NCBI GenBank assembly: GCA_903877095.1 | Contig: CAIRCP010000167.1 | Location: 46,389-110,388, forward strand | Source of the DNA: an uncultured Actinomycetes bacterium | GTDB lineage: Bacteria > Actinomycetota > Actinomycetes > Mycobacteriales > Mycobacteriaceae | Direction of reading: 5' to 3' | Length of the DNA stretch: 64,000 nucleotides | In this document: positions 51,125 to 59,446 of the stretch, one piece after another | Position numbering within the stretch: position 1 is the stretch's first letter | Layout: every line of letters starts with the position of its first letter | The notes under the pieces: generated by a model | Seen by the model: the letters and a program-made list of their open reading frames with translations, nothing else | Database searches by the model: none | What the model was told of the DNA's origin: nothing | Position numbers and translations under genes: made by a program

Positions 51125-51721
51125 CTAGCGTCCCGGCGCCGGCGTCTGAAGGTTCTCCACGCGCTGCTTGAATTCCTCCATGCACAGGTCGGTTTGGGAC
51201 TGATCACCCTTGGCGTTGCTGATGCAGTCGACGTATTCCGACAGCCCGGCGTCCTTGAACACGGTGGAAACCAGGACGATCAAGGCCGCACTGAGCAGGA
51301 TCGCCAGCCCGCCGAGCAGGATGCCGGCCAGCGCGGCGCCGCCGTTGTCGGCTTCACCGCGGCTGACCCGTCCCCGTGCCAGGAATCCCAGGATGACGGC
51401 GATGACGCCGAGCACGACGCCGAAGATGACCGTGCAAGTTCCGGGGAACACGGCCAGGATTCCGATGACCAGTGCGGCGGTGCCGAGACCGTTGCGCTTG
51501 GCGGTGGGCGAACCGAGGTAGGGGTCGCCGTAGGGCATCGGCGGGGGAGGGTAAGCGCCCGGGTACGCGCCTTGATATGCCGGGTAGCCCGATCCCGGCG
51601 GAGCCGGGGAATAGGCACCCGCGCCGGGCGGCGGCGGGGGATAGGCGTAGGGATACGACGGCGGGCCTGGCGGCGTCGGGGACGGACCGGAGAGATCCGG
51701 GGATTCCGGCTGCTCAGTCAT
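51125..51721 (-). CDS. DUF4190-type membrane protein with Pro/Tyr-rich N-terminus
   Basis: 198 aa. Residues 1-75 are rich in Pro, Tyr, Gly and Ala and probably disordered in the cytoplasm. Two hydrophobic helices follow (about 78-110 and 126-150), with the loop GFLARGRVSRGEADNGGAALAGILLG typical of DUF4190. The C-terminal ~45 residues hold two Cys (DCISN, DLCMEEF) and could form a disulfide outside the cell. Function unknown; similar proteins are common in actinobacteria. It is transcribed away from the ABC transporter. Confidence 0.75.
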   Translation of the reverse strand: MTEQPESPDLSGPSPTPPGPPSYPYAYPPPPPGAGAYSPAPPGSGYPAYQGAYPGAYPPPPMPYGDPYLGSPTAKRNGLGTAALVIGILAVFPGTCTVIFGVVLGVIAVILGFLARGRVSRGEADNGGAALAGILLGGLAILLSAALIVLVSTVFKDAGLSEYVDCISNAKGDQSQTDLCMEEFKQRVENLQTPAPGR

Positions 51722-51876
51722 GGTGTGCTGATTCCCCTCGTGTGTGCGTCGACGGCGTTAGACTACCCGTCGGCTCGGGACCGGAGGCCCGTTGGCGCCA
51801 ACTACGCAGGTCAGTGGCCGGGGCGTGGGGTCGCGGCGTTGAGCCACCGGCATCAGCGATAGAGATGGGGACATCT

Positions 51877-52845
51877 GTGTTCACACGACAACATGTGTCC
51901 GCGCAGCGCGACCACCGCAGAGGGCGTGCCGCGACGGCGCGGCCCGACCACCGCCGACGGCGGCGTGCGGCGACGGCATGCGCACTGTCCATTGCCCTGA
52001 CCCTGTCGGGCTGCGCTGCCGACGCCGGCAGCAACTCGGGGGGCGCCGCCAAGGAGGCCCCGGTGGTGGTGCAGAAGGTCGACGATATCGCCGCCGGCCT
52101 GCCGGTGGAGTACCGGGAGGCCGGATCCTTCACCGTCGGCCTCTACCAGCCCTATCCACCCAACGAGTTCAGAGACGCCAAAGGCGAACTCACCGGCTTC
52201 GACGTCGATCTGATGAACGCCGTCGCAAAGACTCTCGGCCTCGACGTCGAATACAAAGAACTCGACTTCGAAAAGATCATTCCCTCGGTGGCCAGCGGTG
52301 AACTCGACGTCGGGATGTCCTCGATGACCGACACTAAGGAGCGCCAGAAGTTGGTCGACTTCGTCAACTATTTCAACGCGGGCACGCTGTGGGCGCAGCG
52401 GCCCGGGTCGTCGATCGACCCGAAGAATGCCTGCGGCAAAAGGGTCGCGGCGAGGGCCCTCACGATTCACGCGAAACAGGAATTGCCCGAAGCGAGTAAA
52501 GCGTGCACCGACGCCGGAAAGTATCCGATCCAGATATTCGAATACATCGACCAGGACGCGCTGGCTAAAGCCGTCATCAGCGGCAAGGTCGATGCGATGA
52601 CGGCGGATTTCCCGGCCACCGCGTATGCGATCAAACAGAGTGACGACAAGCTTGAGGCGACGGGCCCGATTTTCGATACCGAGCCCTACGGATGGCCGGT
52701 GAAGAAAGGCTCACTGCTGGGCGAGGCGCTGCTCAAAGCACTCGACAGCCTCATCAAGTCGGGCGCCTACAAGCAGATCGCCGCAAAGTGGGGTTTGAGT
52801 TCCGGCATGATCGACAAGCCGGTGATCAACGGCGGGGTCAAGTAA
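51877..52845 (+). CDS. Polar amino-acid ABC transporter binding lipoprotein 1
   Basis: 322 aa solute-binding protein of the SBP_bac_3 family. The N-terminus is long and Arg-rich before the hydrophobic core and lipobox LTLSGC (about residues 41-46), so it is a lipoprotein substrate of Lgt and LspA. The ligand fold shows FTVGLYQPYPPNEFRD, GFDVDLMNAVAKTLGL and MSSMTDTKERQ. I chose GTG 51877, matching the GTGTTCAC start of the next gene; the ATG at 51865 is an alternative. It is closely related to the protein at 52968, evidently a tandem duplicate. Substrate unknown; glutamate or glutamine-like polar amino acids are typical. Confidence 0.88.
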   Translation: MFTRQHVSAQRDHRRGRAATARPDHRRRRRAATACALSIALTLSGCAADAGSNSGGAAKEAPVVVQKVDDIAAGLPVEYREAGSFTVGLYQPYPPNEFRDAKGELTGFDVDLMNAVAKTLGLDVEYKELDFEKIIPSVASGELDVGMSSMTDTKERQKLVDFVNYFNAGTLWAQRPGSSIDPKNACGKRVAARALTIHAKQELPEASKACTDAGKYPIQIFEYIDQDALAKAVISGKVDAMTADFPATAYAIKQSDDKLEATGPIFDTEPYGWPVKKGSLLGEALLKALDSLIKSGAYKQIAAKWGLSSGMIDKPVINGGVK

Positions 52846-52967
52846 CAGGCCCGGACTCCAGTGGATTACACCTTCGGCACGCCACATGGACCGCTGCGCT
52901 GTAGTTTTCTCTAGGGGCGGCACTGAGTGGCGCCCGCGCAGATCGGCTAACGAATAGAGGGGCAACT

Positions 52968-53915
52968 GTGTTCACGGCAAAAGACAAGATCACCGGACAG
53001 GACTTCACGCTGAGCTGGTGGCGGGCGGCGGCGGCAGTCACGATGGCCGGTGCCCTGACCCTGACGGGCTGCGCGAAGAACACCGAGTCGGGATCGGGCA
53101 CCTCGGCCGGGCCCAGCCAGTCGACCGTCGAGGTCAAGCCGCAGAAGGTCGACGAGATCGCCGCGACCCTTCCGGCGGACATCAGCAAGTCCGGCAAGCT
53201 CGTCGTCGGTGTCAACATCCCCTACACCCCGAACGAGTTCAAGGACGAAGGCGGCAAGATCGTCGGCTTCGACGTCGACTTGATGAACGCCGTCGCCGGC
53301 ACGCTCGGCCTGACCACCGACTACCGCGAGTCAGACTTCGCCAAGATCATCCCGTCGATCGACGGTGGCACCTACAACGTCGGTATGTCGTCGTTCACCG
53401 ACACCAAGGAACGCGAGAAGCAGGTGGACTTCGTCACCTACTTCTCGGCCGGCACCCAGTGGGCACAGCGCCAGGGCCAGGCCGTCGACCCGAACGACGC
53501 CTGTGGCAAGAAGGTTGCGGTGCAGGCCACCACGGTCCAAGAGACTGACGAACTACCGGCCAAGAGTAAGAAATGCGTCGACGCCGGTAAGCCGGAGATC
53601 CAGATCATCAAGTTCGACGGCCAGGACGCCGCGACCAACGCCGTGGTGCTCGGCCAGGCCGACGCGATGTCGGCGGACTCCCCGGTGACGGCTTATGCCA
53701 TCAAGAAGAGCAACGGAAAACTGGAAGCCGCCGGCCCGATCTTCGACTCCGCGCCCTACGGCTGGCCGGTGAAGAAGGGTTCGCCCCTGGCGCAGTCGCT
53801 GCAGAAGGCGCTCGAGCACCTGATCAAGACCGGTGATTACAAAACGATTGCCACCAACTGGGGCGTTGAGTCCGGCGTCATCGACAAGCCGGTCATCAAC
53901 GGGGCTGTCAACTAG
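52968..53915 (+). CDS. Polar amino-acid ABC transporter binding lipoprotein 2
   Basis: 315 aa, SBP_bac_3 family, lipobox LTLTGC near residue 35. KLVVGVNIPYTPNEFKDEG, GFDVDLMNAVAGTLGLTTDYRESDFAKIIPS and MSSFTDTKEREKQVDFVTYFSAG match the preceding protein closely; both end GxIDKPVINGxV. Positions of the two added cysteines (DACGKK, KKCVDAG) are shared with the paralogue and could form a disulfide. GTG start with AGAGGGG upstream. The permease starts 2 bp after its stop, so this copy is the one most directly coupled to the transporter. Confidence 0.9.
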   Translation: MFTAKDKITGQDFTLSWWRAAAAVTMAGALTLTGCAKNTESGSGTSAGPSQSTVEVKPQKVDEIAATLPADISKSGKLVVGVNIPYTPNEFKDEGGKIVGFDVDLMNAVAGTLGLTTDYRESDFAKIIPSIDGGTYNVGMSSFTDTKEREKQVDFVTYFSAGTQWAQRQGQAVDPNDACGKKVAVQATTVQETDELPAKSKKCVDAGKPEIQIIKFDGQDAATNAVVLGQADAMSADSPVTAYAIKKSNGKLEAAGPIFDSAPYGWPVKKGSPLAQSLQKALEHLIKTGDYKTIATNWGVESGVIDKPVINGAVN

Positions 53916-53917
53916 AA

Positions 53918-54832
53918 ATGACGGTGCCCCAGTCGTCCGCCGCCGCCATCGACGCCGTCCCGCTACGGCATCCGTGGCGGTGGGTGGGCGCTGGGGTCAT
54001 CCTGGTTCTGGTCGGGCTGTTCCTCTACGGCGCGGCCACCAACCCGGCCTACGGGTGGGCCACCTACGCGAAGTATCTGTTCAACGAACGGATCCTGCTC
54101 GGGGTGTGGAACACCCTGCAGTTGACCGTCTATGCGATGGCGCTCGGCGTCGTGCTGGGCATCGTGTTGTCGGTGATGCGGCTGTCGCCCAACCCGGTAT
54201 TCCAGGCGGTGGCCTGGTTCTTCCTGTGGATTTTCCGAGGCACGCCCGTCTACGTCCAACTGGTGTTCTGGGGCCTGCTTCCGACCATCTACCAGAAAGT
54301 CCAATTGGGAATCCCGTTCGGGCCCACGTTCTTTCACCTCAACCTGCAGAGCCTGTCCATCCCGTTCCTGCTGGCGGTGATCGGCCTGGGCCTCAACGAG
54401 GCGGCCTACATGGCCGAGATCATCCGCGCCGGAATAACATCCGTGCCGGAGGGGCAGACCGAAGCGTCCACGGCCTTGGGCATGTCGTGGGGAATGACGA
54501 TGCGGCGCACCGTCCTTCCGCAGGCGATGCGGGTCATCATCCCGCCCACGGGCAACGAGTTGATCAGCATGCTGAAAACGACCTCGCTGGTCACCGCGGT
54601 GCCTTACTCCTATGACCTTTACAGCATCGCCTCGCGTGAGATCGCGGCGCGAACCTTCGAACCGGTCCCGATGCTGCTGGTCGCCGCGACCTGGTACCTG
54701 ATCGTGACGAGCATCCTCATGGTCGGGCAGTACTACCTGGAGAAGTACTTCTCCAGGGGTATCTCCCGCAAGCTGACCGGCAAGCAGCTTGAGGCCCTTG
54801 CCAAAGCACAGACCGAGGCGGGTCACGTATGA
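53918..54832 (+). CDS. Polar amino-acid ABC transporter permease
   Basis: 304 aa, HisM/GlnP family. After a leading helix (about 22-42) the BPD domain starts [31 protein letters not shown]; the ATPase-coupling EAA loop is [37 protein letters not shown]. The fold includes five to six helices. It overlaps the ATPase start by 4 bp. With one permease gene only, the transporter would be a homodimer served by two binding proteins. Confidence 0.92.
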   Translation: MTVPQSSAAAIDAVPLRHPWRWVGAGVILVLVGLFLYGAATNPAYGWATYAKYLFNERILLGVWNTLQLTVYAMALGVVLGIVLSVMRLSPNPVFQAVAWFFLWIFRGTPVYVQLVFWGLLPTIYQKVQLGIPFGPTFFHLNLQSLSIPFLLAVIGLGLNEAAYMAEIIRAGITSVPEGQTEASTALGMSWGMTMRRTVLPQAMRVIIPPTGNELISMLKTTSLVTAVPYSYDLYSIASREIAARTFEPVPMLLVAATWYLIVTSILMVGQYYLEKYFSRGISRKLTGKQLEALAKAQTEAGHV

Positions 54833-55590
54833 CCGAGATGGTGCGGGCCGAGCTCGTCTGCAAGAACTTCGGAGCCCTGAAGGTCCTCAAAGGCGTGACT
54901 CTGTCCGTCGAACGTGGCCAGGTGTTGGTACTCGTCGGGCCGTCCGGTTCGGGCAAGTCGACCTTCCTGCGGTGCATCAACCACCTGGAGACCGTGTCGG
55001 CGGGCCGCTTGTACGTCGATGGCGACCTGATCGGGTACCGGGAGAAGGCCGGCAAGCTCTACGAGATGTCCCCGCGGGACGCTGCCAAACAGCGCCGCGA
55101 CATCGGCATGGTGTTCCAGCACTTCAACCTGTTCCCGCACCGGACCACCCTGGACAACATCGTCGAGGCGCCGATCCACGTCAAAGGCGCCAAGAAATCC
55201 GCTGCGACTGAGCGGGCCCGCGAACTGCTGCACCAGGTGGGGCTGTCGGACAAGGCAGACGCCTACCCGGCGCAGCTGTCCGGTGGGCAGCAGCAGCGGG
55301 TGGCGATCGCCCGGGCGCTGGCCATGGACCCCAAGCTGATGCTGTTCGACGAGCCCACCTCGGCGCTGGATCCCGAACTGGTCGGGGAGGTGCTGGCCGT
55401 GATGAAAAAGCTTGCGAGCGAAGGGATGACGATGATCGTGGTGACCCACGAGATGGGCTTCGCCCGCGAGGTCGCCGACCAGTTGGTGTTCATGGACGGC
55501 GGGGTGATCGTCGAAAGCGGGGCGCCGCGCGATGTGCTCAGCAACCCGCAGCACGAACGCACCCAGGCCTTCCTGTCGAAGGTCATGTAG
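54829..55590 (+). CDS. Polar amino-acid ABC transporter ATPase
   Basis: 253 aa, GlnQ/HisP type. Walker [10 protein letters not shown] (about 44-52), Q-loop [11 protein letters not shown], signature [15 protein letters not shown], Walker [15 protein letters not shown] and switch His in VVTHEMGFA are all intact. Last gene of the binding protein 1 - binding protein 2 - permease - ATPase operon. In M. tuberculosis this region has cydABCD instead, so it is a lineage difference. Confidence 0.94.
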   Translation: MTEMVRAELVCKNFGALKVLKGVTLSVERGQVLVLVGPSGSGKSTFLRCINHLETVSAGRLYVDGDLIGYREKAGKLYEMSPRDAAKQRRDIGMVFQHFNLFPHRTTLDNIVEAPIHVKGAKKSAATERARELLHQVGLSDKADAYPAQLSGGQQQRVAIARALAMDPKLMLFDEPTSALDPELVGEVLAVMKKLASEGMTMIVVTHEMGFAREVADQLVFMDGGVIVESGAPRDVLSNPQHERTQAFLSKVM

Positions 55591-55603
55591 CGGTCGAAAA
55601 CCG

Positions 55604-56314
55604 CTAGCGGGTGCCGGCCGTGATGGCGGCGGCGATGGTCTGCGCCTCCTGGCCGGATACCGGGTTCAGGGTGAAACCGTCGGCGATGGTGGTGTCGATG
55701 CGGCGCTTGAGATCACCCGACGTCATGTGCGCTTCGAGGGTCGCGCCCGGGCAGGACGTCACCGGCGTGACTTCCTTATGGCTGGCCAGCGTGGCCGTGG
55801 TGATGCCGAATTGCCTTGCGGCCCAGGCGAAGATCAGCGCGGCGCCGTTGAGTTGGGCCTCCGATACCGCTTCCTCGTCGAAGTTGCCTTCGCACAGCAC
55901 CAGGAAATGCCCCGTGGTGTCGTAGTCGGTCGCGGTGTCTCCGGCGATCGCGGTGTCGCGCAACGTGAAGATGTTGCCGTTGCGGTCGACCGCGTAGTGG
56001 TAGGCGATATCGATCCAGCCCTTGTCGTCCTGGTGGTAGCGCTGGTGCTGTTGCAGCCGGGCCACGATTCCCCGGTTGTCCGGAAGGGCGACCGCGGAGT
56101 GGTGGATGGTCATCCGGGTGATGGTGTGCGGCCGGCCGCCGGCCTTGGGCGGCCGGGCACCCCAGGCCGAGCGGGGCAGGATGACGCCGGCGGCGGCGGC
56201 GGATGCTGACGGCGCCGCGCCGGCGGCGCCCGACGCCGGAGTGCTGACGCCCAGTGCGGCGAGGGTGGCGGCGCCGGCGAGGTTCAGCGCAGTCCGGCGG
56301 TTGAGTTCGGCCAT
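55604..56314 (-). CDS. N-acetylmuramoyl-L-alanine amidase (Amidase_2/PGRP), Tat-exported
   Basis: 236 aa. The N-terminus LNRRTALNLAGAATLAALGVSTPASG has twin arginines followed by a hydrophobic core, suggesting Tat export. The mature domain has the PGRP fold: LPRSAWGARPPK, zinc His in MTIHHSAV, YHYAVDRNGNIFTLRD, and the later His and Cys in SHKEVTPVTSCPG. It should cleave the amide bond between muramic acid and peptide in cell-wall peptidoglycan, or bind it. The gene ends 13 bp from the convergent ABC ATPase and lies downstream of the cyclase gene on the same strand. Confidence 0.88.
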   Translation of the reverse strand: MAELNRRTALNLAGAATLAALGVSTPASGAAGAAPSASAAAAGVILPRSAWGARPPKAGGRPHTITRMTIHHSAVALPDNRGIVARLQQHQRYHQDDKGWIDIAYHYAVDRNGNIFTLRDTAIAGDTATDYDTTGHFLVLCEGNFDEEAVSEAQLNGAALIFAWAARQFGITTATLASHKEVTPVTSCPGATLEAHMTSGDLKRRIDTTIADGFTLNPVSGQEAQTIAAAITAGTR

Positions 56315-56327
56315 GGTGTCAGAAAGG

Positions 56328-57680
56328 CTAACCGGTCCGGCTTTCCACCTGCCCCGCAGACAGCTCCGCATCCCGATCTCCGGGTTCCGCCGGCGGCCCG
56401 TCGGCCGGCTTGCGGTCAAGCAGGAACCAGGTTCGCATCACACCCTTGCCCTTGATCTCGACCTCGCCGCGTTCTTCCAGAACGAATTCGTGGCGCAGCC
56501 GTTGGTACACGTCCTCGGTCACCTGGATCTTGCCGACCGGGTCGGTGGATTCCATCCGGGAGGCGACGTTGACGGCGTCGCCCCACACGTCGTAGAAGAA
56601 CCGCCGGGCACCGACCACACCGGCCACCACCGGTCCGGCGGCGATGCCCATCCGCAACGGCACCGGATTGCCCTGCGGATCGCGCAGGCCGGCCACCGCC
56701 CGGGAGATGTCCAGCGCGAGCGCGGCGATCGCCTCGACGTGGTCGTCGCGGGGGATGGGCACGCCGCTGACCGCCATATAGCCGTCGCCGGTCGTCTTGA
56801 TCTTCTCCAGGCCGTGGCGGTCCACCAGCCGGTCGAACGTGGTGTAGAGCCGGTCGAGGAAGCGGACCAGTTCGGTGGGGTCCATATCGCTGGCGCGTTC
56901 GGTGTAACCGGCGATGTCGGTGAACAGGACCGAACCGTCGTCGTACCGATCGGCGATGGTGCCGTGTCCCGGGTCTTTCAGTTGATCGGCCACCGTCGCG
57001 GGCAGGATGTTGGCCAGCAGTGCCTCGGACCGTTCGTACTCGATCTCCATCGCCTCCTCGGCGCGCGCGACCTCCCGCATCGCGTAATAGACCGTGGTGA
57101 ACATCAGGATGCACGCGCCGACGGTGGCGAAGATGAAACCGGCGTCGATAGCCCAACGCGGCTGTATGCCGGTGTCCGCTGGAACCAGGAACTGCACCGC
57201 GATCACCAGGCCGGCGCCGGCGGCCACCACGATCCCGGCCAGCGTGAGGTGCTCGACGCCGAGCACCAACACCGCCAGCGAGGCCGACACCAGATAGTAG
57301 AACTGAACCCCGGAGTCGGTGCCGATCTGACTGCCGACGAACGTCAGCGACGCGTAGGACACGATCACGAAAACCGTTGCCGCGACGAGGTTCCCGAACC
57401 GGTGCAGCCAGGGGATGGCCAGGAACACCCCCGCCAGAGCCAGATTGATCAGACCGATGTACAGCACCCGATCGCCGGTCAGGGTCTGCAGGACGCCCAG
57501 CCCGGCGGTCAACGCTGCGGCGATCCAGGTGGCGAAGTTAAGCACCCGTTGCGGCCGGCTGACCGAGTCGGCCCAGTGCTGATTGCGGGCGGGGGGCCGG
57601 CGCTGCAGACGTTCGCAGTCCGCCCGCCGGAAACGGTTTTCCGGCAGAATCCGCGCAGCACACTTCCGCTCAGGCCACAC
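56328..57680 (-). CDS. cya: Membrane-bound class III adenylyl cyclase (Rv1625c type)
   Basis: 450 aa. Six transmembrane helices (about 46-200), a linker with the coiled-coil-like RAEEAMEIEYERSEALLANILP, and one class IIIa cyclase domain that acts as a homodimer, half of a mammalian cyclase. Catalytic residues line up one position earlier than in Rv1625c: metal-binding D255 (LFTDIAGYT) and D299 (TTGDGY), adenine-specifying K295 and D364 (FYDVWGDAVN), N371 and R375. GTG start matching the charged N-terminus of Rv1625c. It makes cAMP from ATP at the membrane. The amidase gene starts 13 bp downstream and may be in the same transcript. Confidence 0.93.
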   Translation of the reverse strand: MWPERKCAARILPENRFRRADCERLQRRPPARNQHWADSVSRPQRVLNFATWIAAALTAGLGVLQTLTGDRVLYIGLINLALAGVFLAIPWLHRFGNLVAATVFVIVSYASLTFVGSQIGTDSGVQFYYLVSASLAVLVLGVEHLTLAGIVVAAGAGLVIAVQFLVPADTGIQPRWAIDAGFIFATVGACILMFTTVYYAMREVARAEEAMEIEYERSEALLANILPATVADQLKDPGHGTIADRYDDGSVLFTDIAGYTERASDMDPTELVRFLDRLYTTFDRLVDRHGLEKIKTTGDGYMAVSGVPIPRDDHVEAIAALALDISRAVAGLRDPQGNPVPLRMGIAAGPVVAGVVGARRFFYDVWGDAVNVASRMESTDPVGKIQVTEDVYQRLRHEFVLEERGEVEIKGKGVMRTWFLLDRKPADGPPAEPGDRDAELSAGQVESRTG

Positions 57681-57787
57681 GCTGGCAGCCTAACGCGTCC
57701 GAGCCGACCGCACCGAAAGGCCGAAAACCAGATGGCCCTCGCGGCACACTAACGGGCACAAGTCTTTGCGAGCTGGGAGGAGCGGCC

Positions 57788-58531
57788 GTGGCGAACACCG
57801 ACGTCGACGACGACGACAGCGTTCTGGAAAAAGTCGACCACCTCGTCGACGAGATGCTCGGCAACGACATCGTCCCGGTGGAACCCGAGGATCCCTGGGA
57901 GCACCGCCAGCGAGTACTCGACTCGTGGACCGCGATCATCCTGGCCGTGGCGGCGGTGGCGACGACGTGGGCGTCGTTTCAGGCCAGCCAGTTTTCCAAC
58001 GCGCAGTCCGACGCACAGTCGGCCTCGGCGATTCAGCGCAGCGACGCCAATCGGGCCGCGTCGGAGGCCGCCAGCCAGTCCGTCGTCGACTCCCAGATGT
58101 GGATCTCCTGGGTCGAGGCCACCGCCAACAAGCAGAAGGATCGGGCCGGCTTCCTGCGTGACAGGTTCTCTCCGGCGCTGGACAAGGCCCAGAAGGAATG
58201 GCTGGGAAAGGTGCCGGTGGACGCCGACGGCAACCCGGCGCAGGTGCCCGACGGCACGCCACTGAATCTGGCGAGTTACGTGGTGCCGGCTCAGACGGCG
58301 GCCGATGCTTTCTCGAACAAGGCCGAGGAGAGTCTGGGGCTCGCCGACGAGGCCAGTAACACCAGCACCCGATACGTGATGCTCGCGGTGTTGTTCGCCC
58401 TGGTGCTGTTCTTCGCCAGTGTGGCGACGAAATTCACCGCGCCCAAGATTCAGGTGGCGCTGATCCTCACCAGCCTGGTGCTGCTGTTCACCACCTGTGT
58501 GCGGATGTTCCTGCTACCGCTGATTCTGTGA
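57788..58531 (+). CDS. Membrane protein of unknown function (DUF4337-like)
   Basis: 247 aa. A strongly acidic N-terminus (VDDDDSVLEKVDHLVDEML), one helix at about 48-66, an Ala/Ser/Gln-rich extracytoplasmic or cytoplasmic region predicted to be helical (ASQFSNAQSDAQSASAIQRSDANRAASEAASQS), then two C-terminal helices (about 196-217 and 223-245). This layout resembles DUF4337 proteins. GTG start preceded by GGGAGGAG. No catalytic motif. It is divergent from the cyclase gene with ~107 bp between them. Confidence 0.7.
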   Translation: MANTDVDDDDSVLEKVDHLVDEMLGNDIVPVEPEDPWEHRQRVLDSWTAIILAVAAVATTWASFQASQFSNAQSDAQSASAIQRSDANRAASEAASQSVVDSQMWISWVEATANKQKDRAGFLRDRFSPALDKAQKEWLGKVPVDADGNPAQVPDGTPLNLASYVVPAQTAADAFSNKAEESLGLADEASNTSTRYVMLAVLFALVLFFASVATKFTAPKIQVALILTSLVLLFTTCVRMFLLPLIL

Positions 58532-58659
58532 GCCGGCCCGAGGTGGTCGTTACCGGCGCCGGTCGGTTTGCCCGCCGACAGTTGTTGCCTCTCTCGGGTT
58601 AATCCCGCATCGGTGAACCGGGCGTCAGCCCGTAACGCAATTCAGACGGTGACGAGCCC

Positions 58660-59370
58660 TCAGCAGGTGTACTGCTCACCGACTCCGGCCGCGGGCGGGT
58701 CCTGCCGGGTGCAGCCGTACGCGGTGATGCCGTCGTCGCTGTAGCGCACGCCGGTCTTGCGGGCGTAGTTCACACACACCAGGGTCGTGACGTCGGCGCG
58801 GCAGCGGAAGTTGCCGAACGACAGCGAATTTCCCTGCGCCAGCGGCGCTCCGCTTCCGACGGCGAACCTGCCGGGATCCCCGTGCGCCGATCCGACCCGG
58901 ACGCTGGAGCCGTCGAAGTCGACCCATCCGCCTTTCCAGACGCCGTAGACATCGGCTGGCTGGGGCGGCGGATTGACCAGGTCGACCAGACACGCCAGGC
59001 CACCGGAGTCGCGTTTGGTGTCGGTCATGCAACTGATGCCCGACGGGGTGGTGAACGCGGTGTCCTCGCCCAGCGGCGTCGAGCTGCCGCCCCGGAGTGC
59101 CACTCGGAAATCGGCGTCGTCGGCCGGCGGTCCGGTCTCCACCCAGCCGATCGCCGTCTCCAGCGACTCCCCGGCTCCCGGTGCCGAGATCGACGCCGAA
59201 CCGGTCTTCGGCGTGGCCGGGGAACGGGTGGTGGTCGACGGCGTCGCCGTCGGAATCGGGGTGCGCGACGGGGTGATCGCTGTCAGTTCGGTGGGGCCGG
59301 GCTTGCCGGCCGGTATTACCGAACAGCCCGCGACCAGCATCGACGCCGCCAACGCCAGGGCAATCCGCAT
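58660..59370 (-). CDS. lppI: Putative lipoprotein, LppI-like
   Basis: 236 aa. Signal peptide MRIALALAASMLVAGC with the lipobox LVAGC, then a Thr/Pro/Ser-rich stretch (about 25-60) and a compact Cys-containing domain: GISCMTD, LACLVDL, FRCRADV, LVCVNYA, YGCTR and QYTC, giving possible disulfides. Length, layout and its divergent position beside a type-B carboxylesterase match lppI/lipT of M. tuberculosis (Rv2046/Rv2045c). Function unknown. The 128-bp gap before it holds only a weak CGGGC-GTCA-GCCCG stem (58619-58632). Confidence 0.75.
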   Translation of the reverse strand: MRIALALAASMLVAGCSVIPAGKPGPTELTAITPSRTPIPTATPSTTTRSPATPKTGSASISAPGAGESLETAIGWVETGPPADDADFRVALRGGSSTPLGEDTAFTTPSGISCMTDTKRDSGGLACLVDLVNPPPQPADVYGVWKGGWVDFDGSSVRVGSAHGDPGRFAVGSGAPLAQGNSLSFGNFRCRADVTTLVCVNYARKTGVRYSDDGITAYGCTRQDPPAAGVGEQYTC

Positions 59371-59432
59371 GCGGTCAGGCTAACCGGAGCGCTCTTGAAG
59401 ACCGGTCAGGCGCGGCGGGGCGGATCAACCGC

Positions 59433-59438
59433 TACCGT
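59433..59438 (+). promoter_or_regulatory. Probable -10 element of lipT, within a palindrome
   Basis: TACCGT ends 8 nt before the ATG. It is part of CTACCGTCGGTAG (59432-59444), a perfect 13-bp palindrome that could be a regulatory site. Confidence 0.4.
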
Positions 59439-59446
59439 CGGTAGTC

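Noticed and set aside
52846..52967. Regulatory hairpin between the two binding-protein genes (around GGGCGGCACTGAGTGGCGCCC)
   Set aside because: The stem has internal mismatches and no T-run; could be chance in GC-rich DNA.
58532..58659. Terminator or small RNA in the gap before lppI
   Set aside because: Only 4-5 bp stems (CGGGC-GTCA-GCCCG and CGGG-TTAAT-CCCG), too weak to call.
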